Positions 1 through 7,367 of a stretch of DNA of 62,343 nt are shown here, in pieces. The translations under genes were made by a program, and so were the position numbers. Source of the stretch: Acidimicrobiia bacterium (lineage in GTDB: Bacteria; Actinomycetota; Acidimicrobiia; Acidimicrobiales; Poriferisodalaceae). Every line of letters starts with the position of its first letter. Positions within the stretch are counted from its first letter, which is position 1. Location: contig JAJDZE010000152.1 in the NCBI GenBank assembly GCA_022824805.1, forward strand, positions 1-62,343, read 5' to 3'. A model generated the notes under the pieces. The model did no database searches. It saw only the letters and a list, made by a program, of their open reading frames with translations, and was not told the DNA's origin.

Positions 1-159
1 ATCTGGTTCGACCCGCCCACGACCGTGGTTGGGGCATCGATGTTCCCGGTGATGAGCGTCATCGTCGGCAGGGTCGCCTACCAAGATTCCCTCAATGCAC
101 GCCAGTCGGTCGGCATCGTGGCCGCGGTCGCCGGAGTCACCGCCGTCGTCGTCACCTGA
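1..159 (+). CDS. C-terminal end of an EamA/DMT-family transporter (partial)
   Basis: The frame is open from the first base to a TGA at 157-159 and gives 52 residues. They form two hydrophobic stretches separated by a short polar loop (RVAYQDSLNARQ). This is the usual look of the last two helices of an EamA/DMT-superfamily membrane exporter, including a final glycine/alanine/valine-rich helix. Only the tail is in the window, so the substrate cannot be judged. Family assignment rests on the C-terminal pattern alone. Confidence 0.6.
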   Translation: MWFDPPTTVVGASMFPVMSVIVGRVAYQDSLNARQSVGIVAAVAGVTAVVVT

Positions 160-262
160 GCGACTCCACGGCGCGGCGGGCGACGCCCCGTCGCTGCATT
201 CCACAGACCGGTGCCGTTCGGTTAGCCGTTGTGACAGCAGCAGCCGGTGGCAGAATCCTGCC

Positions 263-727
263 GTGACAGATCTCAGTGCAAGCAGCAAGCCGACACGGGT
301 GTACATCGATGGAGTGAGCCGCGGCGACCCCGGCCCTGGAGGCTGGGCATGGGTCGTCCCAGATGGGCAGAGCGCATCAGGTGGCGCCGTCCAGACCGAC
401 AGGCATCGCATGGGACTCATGGCTATACATGAGGCAGTCAAAACGCTCGCCGGTCCCTTGGAGGTGTACTGCGACTCCGCCTACGTGGTCAATTGCTTCC
501 GAGAGCAGTGGTGGGAGGGCTGGATTCGCCGAGGTTGGCGAAACAGCGACAAGAAGTCCATCGCCAACCGCGACCTCTGGGCGCAGATCATCGAGCAAAC
601 GCAGGCACGCCCCATCGCATTCCATCGGGTCACGGCCGACGGCCATCTCACATACAACGAAGCCACCCGCTTGGCAGCAGAAGCTGCTGACCAGCAAGGC
701 ACGGTAGAAGAACAGTCATTGTTCTGA
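263..727 (+). CDS. RNase HI-like protein with degenerate catalytic site
   Basis: A GTG start gives 154 residues that follow the RNase HI fold. The strand-1 motif YIDG is followed by the glycine-rich turn GDPGPGGW, then CDSAYV, the basic handle region WWEGWIRRGWRNSDKK, DLW and a C-terminal helix. The family cleaves the RNA strand of RNA-DNA hybrids with an Asp-Glu-Asp-Asp metal site. Here the first Asp (YIDG) and the third (CDSAYV) are present. The Glu of the usual RMELMA motif is Gly (RMGLMA), and the last Asp, expected in the NExxD helix, is absent (NEATRLA). An upstream in-frame start at 95 exists but would add residues unlike the family. The protein may bind hybrids without cutting them, or may be decaying. 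Confidence 0.8.
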   Translation: MTDLSASSKPTRVYIDGVSRGDPGPGGWAWVVPDGQSASGGAVQTDRHRMGLMAIHEAVKTLAGPLEVYCDSAYVVNCFREQWWEGWIRRGWRNSDKKSIANRDLWAQIIEQTQARPIAFHRVTADGHLTYNEATRLAAEAADQQGTVEEQSLF

Positions 728-796
728 CGCGCTGGACAGACCGAGCGCACTGATCTGCGACGGCGACAGCAGGTCGGGACGAGATGCCGATGTAGC

Positions 797-2329
797 TCAG
801 ACGATGGCGTCTGGCTCCTCGGCCTTGCGTCGGGCGATGTAGTCGCGCAACTCGGCGTCGATCGCTTCGTCGATGGGCGGCGGTTCGTAGTCGGCGAGCA
901 TCTGACGCATCTGGCGGTTGGCTCGCTGGGCCGCATCGAGCGAGCCTTCGTCGGACCACTGCTCGAAGCTGTTGTTGTCGGCTATGGACGACTGGTAGAA
1001 GGCCGTCTCGAAATTGGCCAATGTGTGCGGATGGCCCAAGAAGTGGTCGCCGTGGGGGTTCGTGGTGAACGCTTCGACTGCCTGGCCGTTGTCGGACATG
1101 TCCACGCCCCGGGCGTACACCTCCATCATCCCCAACTGGTCGGCGTCCATGAGCAGCTTCTCGTAGCTGAGCGTGAGGCCGCCTTCCAGCCAGCCCGCTG
1201 CGTGCAATACGAAGTTCACTCCCGCAGCCATCGTCGGCAGCAGCGTGGACGCTGACTCGTAGGCCGCTTGGGCGTCGGGCGCCTTGGATGCCGTGAACTG
1301 CCCTCCCGAGCGGAATGGCACCCCGACACGCCGCGCCAGCTCGGCCATCACATAGATCGCCAGACCCGCCTCGGGCGTGCCGAACGTGGGCGCGCCGGTG
1401 GCCATCGACATCGACGACGCGAAGGTGCCGAAGATCACCGGTGCCCCTGGCTTCACGAGTTGGCAGAACGCCATGCCCGACAGCGCCTCTGCCAGCGCTT
1501 GTGCTGCCAGCGCCGCCACGGTGACGGGCGACATGGCCCCGGCCAGGATGAATGGCGAGATCACGCACGCTTGGTTGTGCCGCGCGTACACCTCGGCCGC
1601 GCCGAGCATGGTGGCGTCCCAGCGCAGCGGCGACGATGCGTTGATGAGGCTGGTCAGCACGGTGCGATCGCCGAGGTCGCCGCCGAAGGCGATCCGGCAC
1701 AGCTCCACCGAGTCGGCCGCCCGCTGGGGCGCCGTCACCGAGCCCATGAGAGGCTTGTCGCTGTAGCGCAGGTGGGCATACACCATGTCGAGATGCCGTT
1801 TGTTGACGGGTACGTCGACCGGCTCGCAGACCGTGCCCCCGCTGTGGTGCAGGTGGGGGAGCATCCACGTCAGCTTCACCACTCTCTCGAAGTCGTCGAG
1901 GGTGGCATACCGTCGTCCGTTGTCCAGATCGGTGACGAACGGTGAGCCGTAGTTGGGAGCGAACACGGTGGCGTCACCGCCGATCGGCACCGACCGATCC
2001 GGGTTGCGGGCGTGCTGGAGGTAGGTGGCCGGCGCGGTGGCCTCGACGATCTCACGGCACAGGCCGCGGGGGAAGCGCACCAGCTCGCCGTCCACATCGG
2101 CACCGGCATCACGCCACAGCTCCAGCGCACGGGGGAAGTCCTGGAAGGCCACCCCCACCTCGGACAGGATCGTCTCGGCGTTGCGCTCGATCTGGGCCAG
2201 GCCCTCGGAGTCGAGCACGCCGACCGGCGGCAGCCTGCGCTGCACATGGGTGTTGAATGCCGCATCGGCCGTCGCTCGCTGGGCCTGCCGGGCCGCTCGG
2301 CCGCCTCCTCGCCGTCGTCGCTCGCTCAT
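797..2329 (-). CDS. MttB-family (trimethylamine/quaternary amine) corrinoid methyltransferase, non-pyrrolysine
   Basis: This 510-residue protein belongs to the MttB superfamily (COG5598), whose members move a methyl group from a methylated amine to the Co(I) centre of a small corrinoid protein. The whole reading frame is open with no internal TAG. It is therefore not the pyrrolysine-containing trimethylamine enzyme but the larger non-Pyl group, which includes glycine betaine, proline betaine and carnitine demethylases. The N-terminal 20 residues are Arg-rich and precede the barrel. It is the last gene of the operon, 100 bp after the activase, and its ATG follows a weak GGCAG element. The substrate cannot be read from sequence; a quaternary amine osmolyte is the natural guess. 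Confidence 0.85.
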   Translation of the reverse strand: MSERRRRGGGRAARQAQRATADAAFNTHVQRRLPPVGVLDSEGLAQIERNAETILSEVGVAFQDFPRALELWRDAGADVDGELVRFPRGLCREIVEATAPATYLQHARNPDRSVPIGGDATVFAPNYGSPFVTDLDNGRRYATLDDFERVVKLTWMLPHLHHSGGTVCEPVDVPVNKRHLDMVYAHLRYSDKPLMGSVTAPQRAADSVELCRIAFGGDLGDRTVLTSLINASSPLRWDATMLGAAEVYARHNQACVISPFILAGAMSPVTVAALAAQALAEALSGMAFCQLVKPGAPVIFGTFASSMSMATGAPTFGTPEAGLAIYVMAELARRVGVPFRSGGQFTASKAPDAQAAYESASTLLPTMAAGVNFVLHAAGWLEGGLTLSYEKLLMDADQLGMMEVYARGVDMSDNGQAVEAFTTNPHGDHFLGHPHTLANFETAFYQSSIADNNSFEQWSDEGSLDAAQRANRQMRQMLADYEPPPIDEAIDAELRDYIARRKAEEPDAIV

Positions 2330-2429
2330 CGCTGCCTGCTCATTGCTTCGTCGTCGCTGTCATCGGGTGCCGCGGTCTCGGCCTGAAGGTCTAACTGGTG
2401 GGAGACGTCCTGCCACAACCGGGTTCCGG

Positions 2430-4586
2430 TCACCGCCGCCTCCCGCTGCGTCGCCGGCGAGCCGGCGGGGGTGTCTCGCCGGGTCCGCCCACGACCCGCG
2501 GCGGCCCATCTTGCTCAGGCAAATCCACCGCTGCGGCGAGCAGCGGGCTGGGGGCCGTGGCGTGGGGGAGTGCCATGGCGGCCACGAACAATTCCTGAAA
2601 GCGGGGCTCGGTGGCGGTCTCGATCTTGCGGATGCTGCGGACCACTCGCTCCATCTCGGACCGCTGGCGCCCTGACAGCAGCGCACGCACAGCGCCGGTG
2701 CCTGCGGCGTTGCCGACCGACCGCACCTCGCCGGGGTCGCAGTCGCCGATGAGCCCGAGCACCATCGCCCGCACCGGATCGATGTGCGCCCCGAAGGCGC
2801 CGGCAAGCAGCACACGGTCGGGGGCCTCGATGCCGGCGTGCTCGCACAGCAGGTCGATGCCGGCGCGCAGCGCCGCCTTCGCGAGCTGGATGGCTCGCAC
2901 ATCGTTCTGGGTGACGGTGATGGTCGGCCCGTCGGCGCCGTCAGGAGGCTCGTACAGCACGAACGACGATGTCCGGCCATCGGAAGCCACACGGGACGCC
3001 CGCTCGCCCTCGCCCGGCGGCGCCGCGATGACCCCGTCTCGCGACAGCACCCTAGCGAGGTACATCTCGGCGACGACCTCGATGATCCCGGAGCCGCAGA
3101 TTCCCGTGACGCCTGCTGCGGTGCTGCGAGCGCCGGCGGCGACGCGTTGCTCGACGGCCTCCGCGAAGCCGGGCTCATCGGACCACAGGTCGCAGCCGAT
3201 GACGCGCACCCTGGGCGCCCACGTCACCGGATCGATGCGCACCCGCTCGATCGCTCCGGGCGTCGCGCGCTGACCGCAGCTGATCTGCGCGCCCTCGAAT
3301 GCGGGCCCGGTCGGGCTGGACGCTGCCCACAACCGCTCGGAGCTGCCCAGCACGATCTCGGCATTGGTGCCCACGTCCACCAGCAGTGTGACGGCGTCGT
3401 CGCGATCGGGCCCTCCGGCGAGCACTGCGGCCGCAGTATCCGCGCCCACATGTCCGGCGATCGCGGGCGCAACGTAGACGCGAGCCGCCGGGCACGGCAG
3501 ATCCATCTGCGGCCCATCCACCTCGACACTGGCATCGGTCGCCAGAGTGAACGGCGCCTGTCCGAGCGGGGTCGGGTCGATGCCGAGCGCGATGTGCATC
3601 ATGATCGGATTGCCGACCAGCACCACCTCGAGCACGGCATCCGGCTCGGCACAGGCGTCGGAGCACAGCTCGGAGATCAGCGCTGCGAGCGAGTCTCGGA
3701 CGAGCGCAGTGAGCTCCTGGGCGCCGCCGGGGTTCATCATCACGTAGGAGACCCGGCTCATCAGATCCTCGCCGAGGCGGATCTGCGGGTTCATGCGGCC
3801 GGCGGAGGCCAGCACGTCACCGCTGTGCAGGTCGACCAAGTGGCCCGCAATCGTGGTCGAGCCGATGTCGATCGCAACGCCGAGTGCCGCGGTCGCGACA
3901 CCGGGCCATACCGCCGTTACCACACCGGTGCGCTTGCTCCGCTCGGGGCCGCTCCAGCGAACCGCAACCGTCACCAGCCGACCGCCGGTGTCGTCGGGGG
4001 CGCCGGCGGCGACCGGCGCGTGGAGCGCCGGCAGTGCTCCCGGCAAGATGCCGGCCAGGCGAACGCCCCATTCATCGGCCACGCAGTCGATGACGACTTC
4101 GGCGAGTCCGCGGCGCTCGTCCAGCGTCGGAGGCGGCACGGTCACCGCATGCAGCGTCGCCAGTGGGTCGAGGGCGATGCCGCCGACGTCGACCGTCTTG
4201 CGTACCACCGGTCCGTGCAGCTGGCTCTCCGGCGGCACATCCACCACCACATCGGCCTGCACACGCGCCTGGCAGCCCAGTCGTGCGGAGTGCCCCAGCG
4301 GGCGTCGGCCTTCGTATGCGGTTTCGGAGGCGCCCGGCGAGCTGAGCGCTTCGGGGCCGGCTGTGATGGCCCACTTGGGAAACGAACCCACCGACGGCAC
4401 GACCTGGCAGCGGCCGCAGATGCCGCGCCCGCCGCACACGCTGTCGAGATCGACGCCCAGTTCCCGAGCGGCATCGAGCACCGTGGTACCGGCATTCACC
4501 GCGCCCGCCCGTCCGCTGGGGGTGAACACCACCCTGATCGGCACCGGGCCGTCGGTGGGCAGGCGCGGAACCTCTTGTTGCGTCAC
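2430..4586 (-). CDS. ASKHA-domain reductive activator of corrinoid proteins (RACo-like, DUF4445) with N-terminal 2Fe-2S ferredoxin domain
   Basis: From the GTG at 4586 the protein has 718 residues. An N-terminal plant-type ferredoxin domain carries CGGRGICGRC (Cys 51, 57, 60) and a fourth Cys near residue 105 (LGCQARV). After a linker comes the large ASKHA ATPase region with AIDIGSTTIAGHLVDL, LLVDVGTNAEIVLG and GICGSGIIEVVAEM. RACo proteins use ATP to return inactive Co(II) corrinoid to Co(I), so this is the repair enzyme for the operon's corrinoid protein. I chose the GTG because family members begin only a few residues before the ferredoxin domain; an ATG at 4619 is possible but lies inside a dispersed repeat. 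The C-terminus is an Arg-rich tail. Confidence 0.85.
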   Translation of the reverse strand: MTQQEVPRLPTDGPVPIRVVFTPSGRAGAVNAGTTVLDAARELGVDLDSVCGGRGICGRCQVVPSVGSFPKWAITAGPEALSSPGASETAYEGRRPLGHSARLGCQARVQADVVVDVPPESQLHGPVVRKTVDVGGIALDPLATLHAVTVPPPTLDERRGLAEVVIDCVADEWGVRLAGILPGALPALHAPVAAGAPDDTGGRLVTVAVRWSGPERSKRTGVVTAVWPGVATAALGVAIDIGSTTIAGHLVDLHSGDVLASAGRMNPQIRLGEDLMSRVSYVMMNPGGAQELTALVRDSLAALISELCSDACAEPDAVLEVVLVGNPIMMHIALGIDPTPLGQAPFTLATDASVEVDGPQMDLPCPAARVYVAPAIAGHVGADTAAAVLAGGPDRDDAVTLLVDVGTNAEIVLGSSERLWAASSPTGPAFEGAQISCGQRATPGAIERVRIDPVTWAPRVRVIGCDLWSDEPGFAEAVEQRVAAGARSTAAGVTGICGSGIIEVVAEMYLARVLSRDGVIAAPPGEGERASRVASDGRTSSFVLYEPPDGADGPTITVTQNDVRAIQLAKAALRAGIDLLCEHAGIEAPDRVLLAGAFGAHIDPVRAMVLGLIGDCDPGEVRSVGNAAGTGAVRALLSGRQRSEMERVVRSIRKIETATEPRFQELFVAAMALPHATAPSPLLAAAVDLPEQDGPPRVVGGPGETPPPARRRRSGRRR

Positions 4587-4675
4587 CCGTTGCTTCCCGC
4601 TCTGGTCCCCAGCTTCCATTGGACACGGGCTCACGGGCCGTTCGGGCCACGGCTTCCCCATCCGGCTCAGCCTCT
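4581..4675. repeat. Dispersed 95-bp repeat, copy A
   Basis: This block aligns without gaps to 47999-48093 at roughly 80% identity. The last 53 bases, beginning ACACGGGCTCACGGGCC, differ at only about four positions. It fills the gap between the methyltransferase stop codon (4675-4677) and the start of the activase gene. Read on the minus strand it contains the tandem octamers GCCCGTGA and GCCCGTGT and a GGCC-loop-GGCC hairpin. Confidence 0.75.
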
Positions 4676-5604
4676 CAGCCGGTGCGTGCGCGACGCCCGC
4701 CCCGTCGGCGGGGACGATCGCCGGACCCAGCGCCCGCAGCACTGTCGGCCCCCACCGCGCTGCGGTCGCGGTGCTCGGAGATCCACGCCGCACAGTTCTC
4801 GTCGTTGCCAGCGAGGACATCGCCGGCCATGACTGCTGCCTTCACATCGGCGTGGAGCGGGTTCATGATGGCCGATGTCATCCCGGCACCGATCGCCATA
4901 GCCAGGAAGGTTCCGGTGATGATGTGCCGGTTGGGCAGCCCGAAGCTCACATTGGAGGCCCCGCAAGTGGTGTTGACGCCCAGTTCGTCACGCAGCCGGC
5001 GCACAAGGTGGAACACCTGCCGTCCTGCCGTGGCCATGGCGCCTATCGGCATCACGAGCGGGTCCACCACCACGTCTGCCGTGGGAATGCCGTAGTCGGC
5101 TGCTGCCCTCACAATCCGCTTCGCTACGTCGAAGCGGACATCAGGATCCTCGCTGATGCCGGTCTCGTCGTTGGAGATGGCGACCACTGCCGCCCCGGTC
5201 CGCGCCACCAGCGGGAGCACCCGCTCCATCACCTCCGGCTCTCCGGTCACGGAGTTGATGAGAGGCTTGCCTACGTAGGCGTCCACGCCGGCTTCGAGCG
5301 CCTCGATGATCGACGAGTCGATGCTGAGCGGCACATCGGTGACCGACTGCACCAGCTTCACCGCCGAAGCGAGCAGTGCCGGCTCGTCGGCGAGCGGCAC
5401 GCCGGCATTGACATCGAGCATGTGGGCGCCAGCCGTCACCTGTGCGAGTGCGTCAGCTTCGACCCGGCTGAAGTCACCCTCCTTCATCTCCTCAGCAAGC
5501 AGCTTGCGACCGGTGGGATTGATGCGCTCGCCGATCATCACGAACGGCCGGCCGAAGCCGATCACCACCTCACGAGTGGCAGAGCTGATGACGGTGTCGG
5601 TCAC
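4675..5604 (-). CDS. Methyltetrahydrofolate:corrinoid methyltransferase (pterin-binding, MtrH/MtgA/AcsE-like)
   Basis: The protein has 309 residues, starting at a GTG that overlaps the DUF1638 stop (GTGA). It has the pterin-binding TIM-barrel pattern: GERINPTGRK near residues 25-34, DVNAGV, PLSIDSS and INSVTGE. Such enzymes carry a methyl group between a corrinoid protein and tetrahydrofolate. In this operon the expected direction is from methyl-corrinoid to THF, feeding one-carbon metabolism. The last 40 residues are Arg/Gly-rich and lie outside the barrel. Placement between the corrinoid protein and the activase supports the role. Confidence 0.88.
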   Translation of the reverse strand: MTDTVISSATREVVIGFGRPFVMIGERINPTGRKLLAEEMKEGDFSRVEADALAQVTAGAHMLDVNAGVPLADEPALLASAVKLVQSVTDVPLSIDSSIIEALEAGVDAYVGKPLINSVTGEPEVMERVLPLVARTGAAVVAISNDETGISEDPDVRFDVAKRIVRAAADYGIPTADVVVDPLVMPIGAMATAGRQVFHLVRRLRDELGVNTTCGASNVSFGLPNRHIITGTFLAMAIGAGMTSAIMNPLHADVKAAVMAGDVLAGNDENCAAWISEHRDRSAVGADSAAGAGSGDRPRRRGGRRARTG

Positions 5605-6407
5605 ACCGGCACCTGGCGTGTGCTGCGCTTTGGCGCAGCGACGCTGGTCAGCGCGGTCTCGAGTTCTCCGTAGCCGGTCTCGACGATCTCGAGCGGGAGC
5701 CCGAGGCGATCAGCTCCGGCACGAGCGCAGGCCTCGATGCGAGCACGTTGAGCGCCATCGGGCGTCTGGGTCAGCAGCACCACCCGGCGGTAGTTGCCGA
5801 AGTAGAGCTCGGCGAGCTCAGGATGGTCGGCAATGCCGAGACCCTGCCAGACCAACAGGTCGAAGTGACGGGCCAGATAGTCGGTCAGGTAGAAGGTCGC
5901 CGGTTCGGCTTCGGACATCTCGTCGAATTGCGGGGCCGTGGCGAAGAACTCGTAACAATGCGCGCCGGGCACGCGGGTCATCGAGGGCCCGTCGCCCGCC
6001 GCATGAGCTCGCTCGAAGTCGGCGCACAGGTCGTCGATCGCTCCGGCGCTGCCGCAGTCTCCATAGCCGAGGAGTATCTGTTCGTAGGTTCGACCCTGCT
6101 GTGCGAGCCGGTCCAGCCGTGCGCGCACCTCCGGCGCAATGAGCGCAGGACGGTTGTGCAGCTTTGCCGGCAGGCACTCCACATCGATGTGTTCGAGGCC
6201 TCCGCTGCCGACTATCGCCTGCAGCTCGTTGGCGAGTGCACCACAGCCGAGCACCAGCACGCGGCGCGATCGGCTCTTAGGGGAGGCGGCAGCCGGCCGT
6301 GGTGCGCGCCGCGTGGCCGCCGGTTTCGCTGCGGCTTCGGCTACCCGGCGCGCGCGCGAGCGTCGTCGCCTGCGAGCGGTCGATTCCGGAGACGAGGCGG
6401 CTGTCAT
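5601..6407 (-). CDS. DUF1638 family protein in corrinoid operon
   Basis: From the ATG at 6407 (one base after the corrinoid protein stop codon) the protein has 268 residues. The first 45 are Arg/Ala-rich low complexity. The rest carries DUF1638 signatures: LVLGCGALANEL, a GYGDCGSAGA motif, HCYEFFAT and LTDYLARHFD. DUF1638 proteins have no settled biochemical function. Conserved Cys and His residues suggest a metal or cofactor site. Overlapping starts and stops on both sides indicate co-translation with the methyl-transfer genes, so a part in corrinoid loading, repair or methyl transfer is likely but unproven. Confidence 0.8.
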   Translation of the reverse strand: MTAASSPESTARRRRRSRARRVAEAAAKPAATRRAPRPAAASPKSRSRRVLVLGCGALANELQAIVGSGGLEHIDVECLPAKLHNRPALIAPEVRARLDRLAQQGRTYEQILLGYGDCGSAGAIDDLCADFERAHAAGDGPSMTRVPGAHCYEFFATAPQFDEMSEAEPATFYLTDYLARHFDLLVWQGLGIADHPELAELYFGNYRRVVLLTQTPDGAQRARIEACARAGADRLGLPLEIVETGYGELETALTSVAAPKRSTRQVPV

Positions 6408-6408
6408 C

Positions 6409-7131
6409 TCACGCAGCGGCAGCGCGCCGGGTCCTGATGAGGTCTGTGGCGGTCTCCGCAGCGACGGCAGCGTCGCGGCAGTAGGCATCGGCGCCAACGG
6501 CTTCGCCGAACTCCTGGTTCAACGGAGCGCCGCCCACGATCACGAGGTAGTCGTCGCGCAAGCCCTGCTCGATCAGCGTGTCGACCACCACCTTCATGTA
6601 CGGCATGGTGGTGGTCAGCAGCGCTGACATGCCCAAGATGTCGGGCCGATGCTCTGCGAGGGCGCCGAGGAACTCATCGACATCGGTGTTGATCCCCAGA
6701 TCCACTACCTCGAAGCCCGCACCTTCGAGCATCATCCCCACCAGGTTCTTGCCGATGTCATGGATGTCGCCCTTGACGGTGCCGATCACGATCTTGCCGA
6801 TCGGCTCTGCACCGGTCTCCGCGAGCAATGGCCGAAGCACCTCCATGCCGGCCTTCATGGCGTTGGCCGCGAGCAGCACCTCGGGGACGAACAGGATGCC
6901 GTCGCGGAAATCGATGCCGACGATGCGCATGGCCTCGACCAGCGCCTCATTGAGGACTTTGTCGGCCCCCCAGCCGCGCCCGAGCAACAGTTCGGTGCCT
7001 TCGACGATCTCGGGGCCGAGCCCGTCATAGAGATCGTCATGCATCTGTGCGATGAGATCGTCGTCGTCGAGGGCTGAGAGATCGATCTCCTCATCAGCAT
7101 CGGCGCTGTCGACGGTTGCCGCATCGGCCAT
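6409..7131 (-). CDS. Methyl-accepting corrinoid (B12-binding) protein, MttC/MtgC-like
   Basis: The ATG at 7131 has a GAGGGGG ribosome-binding site about nine bases upstream and gives 240 residues; an in-frame ATG at 7155 lacks one. An N-terminal helical cap (B12-binding domain 2) is followed by a Rossmann-like cobalamin domain with GDIHDIGKN, whose His (about residue 124) is the lower axial ligand of cobalt. The later GMSALLTTT and VIVGGAPL match the rest of the cobalamin site. This is the methyl carrier between the MttB-like enzyme and the THF methyltransferase. It is the first gene of the operon. An acidic N-terminal stretch of about 30 residues precedes the cap. Confidence 0.92.
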   Translation of the reverse strand: MADAATVDSADADEEIDLSALDDDDLIAQMHDDLYDGLGPEIVEGTELLLGRGWGADKVLNEALVEAMRIVGIDFRDGILFVPEVLLAANAMKAGMEVLRPLLAETGAEPIGKIVIGTVKGDIHDIGKNLVGMMLEGAGFEVVDLGINTDVDEFLGALAEHRPDILGMSALLTTTMPYMKVVVDTLIEQGLRDDYLVIVGGAPLNQEFGEAVGADAYCRDAAVAAETATDLIRTRRAAAA

Positions 7132-7250
7132 GCCTTGCCCCCTCGCCATGGTCATGACGTGTGCCGGGCACCCCCGTCCCGGTCAACTGTCCAAGATTCA
7201 GCATGGGTCCTGCGGCCGGGTCATCCCGCTGTGCTGTCCAGCATCTTGCT

Positions 7251-7298
7251 GTTCCGCATAGTGGAACTGTGCCGCAGAACGGTACAGCAGTACGGTAC
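7251..7298. promoter_or_regulatory. Operator region of the corrinoid operon: 17-bp palindrome plus direct repeats
   Basis: Between the corrinoid gene and proS, positions 7251-7267 read GTTCCGCATAGTGGAAC, an inverted repeat with a single G:A asymmetry. The TTCCRC-N3-GYGGAA arrangement resembles operators of IclR-family regulators. Beside it ACGGTAC occurs twice (7279-7285 and 7292-7298), 13 bp apart. The site lies 120-170 bp upstream of the first operon gene. No regulator gene is present in the window, so the binding protein is unknown. Confidence 0.5.
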
Positions 7299-7367
7299 CA
7301 CGGCTGCTGTGCCAACGTCCACATGCTTGGCGCCTGCCAAGGTGCGCACGTTCGGTGGCCGCAGCAT

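Noticed and set aside
797..2329. Pyrrolysine codon in the MttB-like gene
   Set aside because: No in-frame TAG occurs in the coding region and no pyl genes are present; the protein is the non-pyrrolysine type.
2784..4832. Long plus-strand open frame (682 codons) opposite the activase gene
   Set aside because: It is antisense to a well-supported gene, rich in His/Arg low-complexity text and has no family pattern; typical of high-GC shadow frames. The same holds for plus-strand frames at 3793-5673, 7161-9296 and 26249-28003.
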